From positions 1-64,000 of the forward strand of contig CAJNOQ010000124.1 of the NCBI GenBank assembly GCA_905250885.1: a stretch of DNA of 64,000 bases, in the 5' to 3' direction. This DNA is from Didymodactylos carnosus. Taxonomy: Eukaryota; Rotifera; Eurotatoria; Philodinida; Philodinidae. Each line of letters starts with the position of its first letter. Position 1 is the first letter of the stretch. Made by a program: the position numbers and the translations under genes. This document shows positions 23,580 to 35,100 of this stretch, piece by piece. The notes beneath the pieces were generated by a model. That model saw nothing but the letters and a program-made list of their open reading frames with translations, did no database searches and was not told the DNA's origin.

Positions 23580-26171
23580 TTAAACATTTTATGTTTCATA
23601 TTCAGAAATACATAACTGTTTTCTTCAGTGATAAGAGAGAATTTATATAGTTTGTGCTATCTAAATTATTATCTCTGTTGTATCTACTTATGTTTTGTTT
23701 TACAAGGGGTTCGGTCATTCTTTTTTTCTTTACTCAGAATCAGAACATACATTGACCGTTCAATCAGGTCTTTTTCACTATTTTTCTTTCTTTTTTATAT
23801 ATAATAATAATAACAACCATGATACTAGTTCCATTAACATCTTAAACTACATTTTTCTTTCCTACATAACTTGAGAAACTGGCGATCATTCAACTGGTTT
23901 GTATAACACCAGACAGATGTTCTTTCGCTCGCCCGTCTCTAACTCGGCTTTACAACTAGCCTGAGTACAGAATCACTACATCAAGTAAATGATTTTATTG
24001 AATCATCTTCATGTTTTCTTAAAGTATATGTATAGATTCTAAGCAATGATAGTAACAGTATTTTTTTGTCATTTGATTTAATTTCGAAAAAAATCAGAGT
24101 GAAAAACTTGCCTTTCAATGACGATTTCTTTGAGTATGTTAAACAAAAAATAGGTTGTTCTTCTCAGTCGTTTGTAGAAGAAAGAAACGGACTAGAATTT
24201 GTCGTTTATTACACTTTGGTGGTTTTTTTTCCGATGCTGGATATTAGTTTGGTTATTTTCTCTCTCTGTACATAAATGTATCATGTACGATTACATCCTA
24301 CACAACTATATAAAGATTGCAGCATTTCTCAGTGTTCCGTTTTTTTTTTCTCTTTTTTTTCTGTTCCTAATAATATTTATCTTCGAGAAAAGATTTGTAC
24401 AGTTCTCTCTGCGATGATATAATATTACATCCGGGAAAATGTTGTTTCACACAATAAACTAAAGATTTTGTGTGTGCCTAGAATAACCGATAACTATAAT
24501 AATGATCATAGTTTTCGTCAAAGTAAAGATTCTTCAGCACGAATCGTTGTCTGTCGCTTTCTCTCTCGTACGAACCGAAGAGACAAGAAAAAATGTTTGT
24601 AGTCAGCAAAATATACATACGTTTTTTTGTATATTATCAACCTTCGTTTAGTACAACAGCAAATACGAATAATAATAATAAAGTTCTTTTTTGTATTTTA
24701 CCATACGCATGCATGTATTCATCTCCTCCCTAGTATAACCCGTATATTGCTATTTACTTCTGTTATAGCTAATTTCAGGAAATACAGAGATAAAAAACTT
24801 TGTGTTTTTGTCTGACATTCTTCAGACAGTATTGTATAAACAAATGGACTGACTGTTATTGTACAATCAATCTTTACTTCAATCCTATTTCAATTGTGGA
24901 AAATTTATTTTTACGAACCAAATTTATACTTAATCGTTTAATTTTTTTGTCGCTCTATTACTTGACTGTACGGATCTTGCATCGCATACGCAGATCGTCT
25001 AGGCAAACATAAATTTTTGAAACATTGAAGAATAGCGCTACTTTTCCAGAAATGGCTTACATATTGGACAATGGTACAGTCACTTAGCAAAAAAAATCAA
25101 AGCGAACGTTTTTTAATTTCTGTTTATGAATAATAAAATTTCATATTTTTTCCTATAAAAATAAATTTTTTCTTTTCTCTATCGGAATAACGAGAACGTA
25201 CATACCTAGAGAAAAGTTGAAAACTGTCAATATTACTTCTAAAACATTTTTTCTTAATAAGATAAATGAATATTTAGATTAAAAATGACTTCAACTGTGA
25301 ATTTGAACTCATTCGAGTACTTTTTAAGGAAAAAATCGCCGAGATATATGGGATCATAAATTCCATAGAAGTTCTAAACTAACAATTTAGAGAATCTGTC
25401 AATATTTTTTTCGAGATACCATGAACTTTTAATAAGATAAATTCAGAGTCATCGGGAATTAATGTTACTAATACAATTCTTCTAGACTTTCCACTGTAGC
25501 TAAAAAGTATTTCTTATAGACATCGTAATTTCAAATCAACCGAGAAAAAATTTCTTGAAATGATATTTCTGTAAGAAACATTTTTTAGCTATTGTGAAAC
25601 TTTTAGCTTTGGCATTCCTTGGAAGTTCTGAATATAGTGAAGTGAAAACATTTGGTATCTCTCAGATGGTTTTCAGTAAAAAAAATTTCAGGTTAGTTCA
25701 TTTCTCAATAAAACACTAGAAAGTCAATTTCATTCAAGTTCATTTAAGCACTAGAAAGTCAAAATGATTTAATAACAAATCATTGTCTCATGTACGCATC
25801 ATTATAAGCTAGATTTAATCACTATGTTTCGATCGTTATCTTGAATGGTGAATATGGTTCTATTCACGTTCGTATCTTTTCTCTCATTGAATAGAGAATT
25901 AAGGATAGATGTATGCTACAATTTAAAAATCATTGTGTTCAGAAAGTTGATTGAACCATTACATTTTACTCTGTATGAAATGAAAAATAGAAGAAAAAAA
26001 AAGAAGACATATTAAATGATAAATAAAATTCATAATGAAAGCAACATATTGTTTTGAAAACAGATAATTTTATGAAATATACTATAAATTTATAAAAAAC
26101 AAAAATTATAGATGTAATTAAAATAATACACGGTAAAATCCAGCAAGAAATAGAACATAAAAAATAAATAT
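23580..26171. other. Intergenic, paramyosin upstream and Rab/Ig downstream
   Basis: About 2.6 kb of AT-rich DNA. It probably contains the paramyosin promoter at its left end and the 3' UTR of the Rab/Ig gene at its right end. No open frame with coding character, no structured repeat and no tRNA recognised. Confidence 0.35.
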
Positions 26172-29100
26172 TTAAATACAAAATTCAACATTATTTTCTT
26201 GTGTTTGTTCAAATTCTTTGCTCCATTCGGTTGGTACCAAATCTTCTTCTTCACCATTTTCTACACTAATTCGTTTATCCCATAATTTAGCACGAGCTAA
26301 TACCGAACTTCGAGCATCATCTATATTTGGAGGTATCGCTTCATAAACCACATTGTCGGCGGTAGTATTCGAAGGTGTTGTTTTAGTTACACTATCAGTT
26401 GTTGTTGACTCGTTCGATGGAATAAATAAACGTTCCGGTTTTGCTGGTGGATTTATCGAATGTTGTTTTATATCTGACATTGAATTCGAAGTCGTTAAGG
26501 ATTTATTTAAGTTTTTATTCGTTCGTCTTTCATTGCTGATTTTAGGAGTCATATTCGATTTTGGTATAATTGTCTCCGGTGACGATTTATCATTTTGACT
26601 ACGCACATGACGTGCTTGATCATCAAAATTAGTTTTGGTTTTGCTGTTCTAAAATAAAATAAAATAAATAAAATAAAATTTGGATTGATAAAGTATAAAA
26701 TTAAATTTGATTGGAAGACATATATTTTATTCATTCGCTACATTTCGAAAGCTGCTGACTTTTACGTAATATAACCCATTTATTTTTCTGATTTCAATTA
26801 AAACTGAACAAAACGTCTGTGTCGAACCCAAAATAATGTATGTTCATGGAATAGGAAAAGAAAAACAATTATTTTGTTTACAAACAAACGTGACTTATGT
26901 GAAATGTTGACAAAATTCTGGTACAATGTCATGCGTTTCATTTACCTATGAATTTATTCTAACACAAAATGTTTCGAAACTTTTCAATGTGAAAATAGGG
27001 ATTAAATATTTTTCACGCTCAATGACTATAAAATCTACTGCTTATGAATTCAAATAATACCGTGACTGATGATCAAAATAACGGCGTAACTATTCAGGGT
27101 AGATAACATCGTTCATAGGATGATACATAGAAACTTCTGGTACATGTTAATCATATACTGTCACATTATGATAAAACATTTTGCACACATACACTCTCTC
27201 AGCACTTACAATCGGCCTCTCTGATTCTTTATCAAAGTTATATACTAGATGAAGCGTTTTCTAAATGAAAACGTAATTTCTTAGATATAACGGGTGTGTC
27301 ATAAAGTCTCAGTATTTTCAATTCTTCTCTCTCTCTCCCGCAGACTTGATTGAGTTTAGTTTTTTTATCAAAGGATTCTCCGTTCAATTCTATAAAAAAA
27401 AATTATTAGCTATTTTATTGCGAAATTCGAAGGTGAAAAATGATATGACAATTTGTGCCAAATGGATAAAACATATGGTAAAAAATAGCGTTTTATTTTA
27501 TGCGCTAGACGTTTGTGAAAGGAAAAAGCTGAAGGAACCATCATGCAAGTCTTGAAAAAATCTGTCTTTCACCTATAATTAAAGTTTTTTTAGTTCGAAT
27601 CGCAGGTAAGCTGTAGCTTTTGATAAAAAACGTGTAGTTTATACAAATTTCATCCTTTCAGGATGAATATTGCTTTTATTTTGAAGACAATGAATAGTCT
27701 ATATTGTTGGATTACTACGATTTTAGAAAAAAATTCTTCTGTTATAACATGCAGAAATAGTCTGAAAGTTTTACTGTTCTCGCCCAATTTTCGAGATGCC
27801 AATCTCTGTGTTGATTATTTTGTTGTATGTGATGGGAAAAGAGCACACTAAAACTGCACAAAAATATACCCAAACTGCATTCTGATGCTTACGAAACTAT
27901 TTCAAAAAACTAAGCTCTGTTTGAGATAATACGGTATTTTTTATCCATTTTGATAGTTGCCACAAACTGTTATAGCATTTTTCACCTTCAGATTTCGCAA
28001 TAAAATAGCCAATAAAGTTTTTTTATAGAATTAAATGGGGAATTCTTTGATAAAAAACTAAACCTTATGAAATTTAAGGAAGAGGAGAAGAATAGAAAGT
28101 GCTGAGACTCCAATACTTTATGCCATATCTCCTAGTTTCAGTTAAAAAAGTATCTTAAAGTTTGATAACTGCTGGTGTATGAGCGCATGCTGTAAAGTAA
28201 AAGCAAAACGACTATATGTGTGGTGTATCATGCAACTTACAATATTTTCTTTTGATTTTAGTCTGAGTGCTGGTTGCAGCGGTTGTTTTCCAAGCGATGT
28301 TTCATTATTCTGACGTGTGCTTTTAGGCGATGACACCATGTTATTATTAGAGGTGTTTCGATTAGAGTTCATTATAGCTGCTGAACGATGATCAGTAGTA
28401 GCATTAAGACCGTTAGTATTAGGAGTAGTACTATCGTAAACAACTGTAGCAGCACCAAATCCATCTTGTTTTAGTAATTGGTTGACAACCGTTTTCGTTG
28501 ATTGTGGTGGATACAAATTTCGATAAGTGTTTGGTAGTGAGGAGTTTTTATTACCTTTTTTTCGTAATGATGATTGACGTGAAGTTAATGGGTTAGTGGA
28601 GTCAGCTAGGATAATGGATCAGAAAAATGCAGTATTGTGGATCAGTTAAAGTATTGCATACACACACATACACAGAGCACACTTACGAGCACGATGAACA
28701 GCAACAAATAGCTGAGGACGTTTATTAGATTTCTTATTTGCTGTGAGACCACGACATGTTAAACTAGCTACCTATAAACAAATCAGATATTAATATGCAT
28801 TAAGAAAATGCGGCAATAGACAATTGCAAAGTGTGTAATATTATTCTGTTTTGAACATAAGTTCGACATATAAGTTCTTCTATGTTAGTTTCGAGATATA
28901 GTAAGTGGATTTGTTAGTTATAAAAGAAATAGTAATAATGAGCATAATGATACCATCACCACACAACAATGGACTACGTTAACTACTACTAGCGAAGCCT
29001 TGTTGGTAAATGGTAAAAAAATGAAGGAAAATTATTTCATTATTCTGTTCGTCACTATCATCATCATAAAAATCCTATACTTTTAGCTGATATTACTTAG

Positions 29101-32100
29101 AAGTGACAAAAAGCTAATCATTAAAACTTAGATGATTTTGACTGTTTATAAGATAAAAAAGCAGAGCAAAGCGACAAACCGGTAGCAGCGGAGCATTGCG
29201 TACTCTATGAACTTTGGATGGTTCTATTTTATCAAATCTTTGTTTCAAGTGTTTCACCAACGGACTTGGTGGTTCACCATCGGGCGAAAATGATTGTGAT
29301 AACGATTGATTTTGTGGTTGAATCTGTAAAAAAGGCAACAATAATAAGTGATAAATACATAGATAACAGACAAAAGTTAATTACACTTCGTTCATTTGAT
29401 ATCGATTGTTCTTGAAAATAGTCTTCTTGCGGTTGTTTATACACAACTTCTGTTGTATGACGTCTCAATGGATTTCGTTTCTAAAAAGATAATATTGTAA
29501 CCGTCGTGAGTAGACACTTAAGTTCTTACTTACTGGTCTATCTGGTCCAACAGTAACATTGAGAAGCTCTGGCAAACGTACCTCCCATTTTGATTTATAC
29601 AGTTGATTGCTATTAAGATTTAGCGTTGGTGATCGTGAATGTTCCTCTAAAATTAGCTGATTATAATTCACGAATGTAACATACACGTTAAGAACGCATA
29701 CCTCTGGGAGATTCATGTTCTAAATCATCAAGAGGTCTAGGATATGGATGAAATGGTACTAAATCATCTGATTTTAGTATATCAATACTTTGTTGATAAA
29801 GATTTTTCCAGCCTAAAGGTACTACATAATTATAAGAATTATTATAATAAGGTAATGGGACTTACTTTCCAATAGTTTTGCTGATCGATCGAGATTAGAT
29901 GTTGATATATGACGTTTTGGTTCTGGTGTTAATAAACGAGGTGAACTTTCGGGTGATATTTGTGGTGGATGATCAAATTGAGTAGGTTGTTTAACATTGG
30001 GCGATGTTGTTAACATGGAAGCAGACCAATTTGTTTGTCTATCTTCGTCGTTGCTGATCATATTGCCAGTTCCATTATGTTTTGTCGTTGCAGATAATAG
30101 AGGTCTGATATGTGTACCTCTTGGTCGATCAATGACTTCTTTTAGAATGAAAAAACGTCGTGTGTTTGTTAGGTAAATATAAAGCGATGATAAGATAAAA
30201 CAAAGGAGAAGGACATCAAAATATTTTTCATTCTACCTTTTTCATTGACAAATACATCGGCTGATATGTGTACTCTTCCGGCTGCATTGAAAACAAGAAA
30301 TGTAAAAGTTGAATTATCTTCTTCAGTCGTTGACTCATCAACTTGTAACACATGAACACCATCACCGTCATAATCTTAAAACAAATGTTGCATCAATACG
30401 TATCTGTACACGAATGAAACCTGCAAAAAGCAGCTGTTTATCTTACACAATTTGTAATGACCATCCGGACGAATGATTTTATCTTCTCTATACCACAAAA
30501 CTCGAGCTTTTGGGTAACCATGATCTATTTTACATCTAAGAGTAAATAAACTCCCCTCAATGACATCAACATCTTTAAAATCTTGAATAATTGTTGGTGA
30601 ACGAAATGTACGTTTATTATCTAAAACAAAGAGTACCGATTTCTGAGATATTTTTTTCAGCCAGATTAAAATAAGTAAAAAGGATGATAAGTTAACGTTC
30701 CTCTTCACCTAGTTTAATCTAACATAAAAATCTTTTTTGCTTGAAGGCTCTAATAAAATTACATATGTTACCTGTAATAATTAGTCTAATAATATCAACA
30801 TTTTGAGCTTTATCATTAGCTAGTACACATAAATAATTTCCTTCATCTTCCTTCGTTGTAGCATATATTTTCAAATAATGGTAATTCTCATCGTGTGTTA
30901 TCTGATATTTTTCATCGTTCACCAAATCGTCATCCGCGCCAAAACGGAACCAAAATACATCTGGAATAATAATGTATTTTAAATTACAAGTAATTGAATA
31001 GTAATGTTAAATGATATTTACCAATAGGTTCTGTTCCCGTTGTTTGACATTTAAATTTCGCCGCTTCTCCACATCTGATAATCAAATCTTTTGGTCTTTG
31101 AATAAATTTTGGATCTAAGATATGAGGATCAGATTTAAACTTTTCTTCGTCGATATACATTTTTGAATCGGTCAATGTTAATGATGATATTTCTGATATG
31201 ACACTTTCATTATCATCTGATTCATATGTATAAGACGGTTGACGGTAAGAATTTGATGAAGAACGTTTTGATGATAGAATGAGATTTGCTGATAATGAAA
31301 AGGTTTTATGTGAATCATCGTTCGTAGAAATGTCTTGTGTTTGAGTAGATGACATGGTATGAATATTTGATTGATCATCGGCATACAAATCATCATCGCC
31401 AAGTTCTTCTAACGATCTGAAATAAATAATATCTTATTTACTAGTCTTATCTATCTAACATGAATAACAATCCTACTTGTCTCCGATTCTCGGAGAAATG
31501 TCTTCTCGAGCTTCTGGAATAGTTAATAAAACTGTTTCACTTCCTATGCGAGAATTTCTTGGCACTTCTTCTCCAATATGATTCTAATGTAAAACAATAA
31601 GAAGTTAATAAGAGTATTATAAGTAAAGACACAAAATAAAACATCCGTACTTTGCCTGCTAATTGCCAGTCTTTTTTCCAATTGCCTGTATCCAAAGCAG
31701 GTTCGTTGACAGGAATAATTTCCGTATCAGAATCAAATGATGTTTGATTAATTGCTACAGAATCAGTTTCAGAATCGGGATCCAATCTTATTTCAGATTC
31801 TGATTGATAATTATCCATTGATTCTGTAAAAAACAAAGGAAAAATACAAAATTAAGCATTTATAGTATCAATTGATAATTTTGTTTTATTACCTTGTTCA
31901 TTTCGTGATGGAGTAACAATAACTTTTCGTATTGAATCATTGCGAGATTTTATCTGAAAATATTTCAATTAGTTTGGTGTAGTACTCGAATAGTGCGTGT
32001 TTTACCTCCCAAGTAGACTCTTGTGGTGATTGTTCACTCCAAATGGGATCTGATGGCTGAAATAATTGTTGATGTGGTTTATATGGAGCTGTCTGATTAC

Positions 32101-35100
32101 AATAGAGCACATAATAAAGTTTCAAGTAATAAAGAAACATATGGTACATACTGATACAAAAACAGATGGTAATTCTTGAAATATTTCTTTACTGACACAC
32201 TAAAACAATGATTAAGTGTCGTTCAGACTGTACGAATAACTAAACACACAAGCTACTTTATCGAAGACAACTTGTGCGAGCTGTTGATCGAAACAGGAAC
32301 CAGTGATATTTGACTTCGACCATATTAGATTCTACAATGAATAACTGAAAGATTTCGGTCGATTTCAATTTTCACTATTCACTTTTTGAAATTTTGATAA
32401 ATCTGTTTGTAATACGTATTCGATTTGTTTAATAATTAAACTTCGTAAATCATGTTCATAAGTATCATTTTTTATATTCGCACCTGTAATTAAATGATAA
32501 TTGTTATCTATTTGAATAGCAAATGGATTACTCAAAAATCTAGTTTTGTTTGATAATAATTTTTGTCACTTAATAAATAACATGTAGATTATTGTATAAA
32601 CAATCATAAACGATACAGGTATAAAAACGACTTGTAAAAAATACAATAGTTATAAGAAAATAACATAAATAAATGTGAGATGGATGATCATTAAAATACG
32701 ATCATCGCAGCAATTTGTAACAACTAATATTCAACATTCTACTACGACTAACAGCATCATTTCAGCTATGATGTTTTTCACTATTTATGTACACTGCAAT
32801 AATTTTTTGTCGAAAGTGTCCTTTCATTCTAGAGGGAATGTTTCTCAGTTTTTATTGTTTAATTTATATTTTTCAACATTTCCAAACAAAATCTTCAAAG
32901 AATCATGGGTGTAGCAATAAATATTGTAGATATAAACACATGATTAAAATAATATTTTACTGTTATTTTCCTATCATAGGAAAAGGAAACAGAGGATTTT
33001 TTGGCTTTTCTTTTCAAGAAAAATAATCTTTTTTTATCCTTTTACTGTTTTTGTCAAACTTTTGTGATAGAATTGCATATTTACCACTCATTCATACAAA
33101 GAGTGATCACCCTCTTTAAATCAGGCACCAAAAACGCTATATTTGTTTTTATTGGACTTTTTAGCATCAGTATAAACAATAAATCTTATATATTCGAGTA
33201 ATGGGCAGTTATTACGTTAGACTTATATGAAAAATTCGATCTTCTGTGACCTGGATAGTTCACATACGTGGATATTTTGTCACCTTAGCGTTCTGGTTCT
33301 TCAAAATGGAATCATAGCTTTTTGCAATGTTTTTAAAAAAAACTGTGGTCAAAATGCTGAGATCTATTTTCTAAGAACTGAAACCAAATGTGTAGATCGC
33401 AGCATTTTGACCATAGTTTTTTTTAAAATAGATTTTCCTAGAGTCTGATCAAATCTCAACAGGTAGAAAACAGTTTTTTCTATAATTTAAAACGTCTCTG
33501 AACTCTGTACGACTTTTAGTTTCAGAGTTATAGTCAAAACAAAATGAGCAAAGAAAGTAACACTGTGACATCTCTGCCATAGGAGTTACATGGGCAAGCG
33601 AAGAAGTGCTCGGCATCTTAGGCGAAACAATTCAATATAATATTCTAGATGAACATAAAAAAGTCTACCGATTCTTATTCTTCGCTCATTGGCTAAACAC
33701 AGTAAAACTGATCAATAAGGGAGGGTTTCGTACGCTTTTGTTATGTTATTTTCTTCGTTTGGTTAAGGTAACTGTCTGACATATAATTTCTCATAAATCA
33801 GTATACCGACCTTGGGATCAATGACATCAGGGCTTTATAATCCGTTTTAATACATATCTATCAATTATCTTCTATGGTCGAAACAAATACACCTCAAAAG
33901 AGAAGACGTTTCGAGTCATTTAAGGACATAATTGTTTTGGCGCTTTGATTACTAACAGGTAAAGGTAAGTATGGTGGTGTCCTTGAACTCTACCGTCCTC
34001 TACGCCTTATTGTTCGACAATCTCATACGTCGAATAGAGCATACTTCTATAATGTATAAAAATCGTTTTTTAATAATAAAAAAAAGTTTTAGGGTTGGTA
34101 CGTACGTAGTCTAAACTAAATTTTGTTCTCTAATTGCACTCTCTTAAAAAATATATTGAAAACACGTTTAAAATACAAAATACGGTTAATATAGTCGAAA
34201 TTATTCTAAAGTCTTTTGGATCGAGGAAAAAATATTCTTTTTTTCCCAAAGGGCAGAAAATCTTGAATTGTTTCAACCTGTATCTACCAGCTACATGCCG
34301 GTCTATACGATCAACAGCATATCTTTGATCACTCATCGGAAGAACACAAAGGTATTCCCAAACATTTTTTACACGACTTTACTCTTATCATAACAACATT
34401 CTTAAACTCAAGAACTTGTTTATACGATGTTTCTACGGTAGGGTCATGAGACTCGGGAACTTTTTATCGTTGAACGAGTGTTTGCTCTATTTGACCAAAT
34501 CATCAAATCATCTAGCTCTGATGAATTAGTATCTGACAGGTATATTAATAATGTGGAACTCTCCTATATAATTATCATATTATCTACATAGTAATAAAGT
34601 AGGATTAATTACTTAAATATTCATTCAAAAAAACAGAAAGTGTATTTACTTACTTCGAGTTGTTTCGCTCAGAAGTACTCTTGCTCGACCAATTTCTGCT
34701 GCTATGTGTTGTTGATGTTCTTTGAGATTTTGTTTAACTGTGAGTTTTTGTTTATCTTTGAATGATGATAAATGCGAATAGAGAATTACATCAAAACGAA
34801 ACGACAATAAAAATTAAACAAAAAGCATTAAAAAAGTATATTATTTCTGTGAGCAATTTGATCTTTTAGGATCTAATTAGGATTCATAGGCTAATTATAC
34901 GGCCAGTATTATATTTCAGAAGCATTAATGACGCTGTTAGCAGCGTATGTCTCACCTCCACGTTTTCGTATTATTGTCATAACTATAGTATGATAACCAC
35001 TTTAGATTCTTTTTTCTGAAATATTGTTATAAATTATCTAAATGTGATATCTACCTGTTCTTTTTATCTGTGAACGTGTATCAATGTTTTCGTTTCGTCC

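Noticed and set aside
27592-27610. TTCGAATCGCAGG resembling a tRNA T-arm
   Set aside because: No D-arm, anticodon stem or acceptor stem around it.
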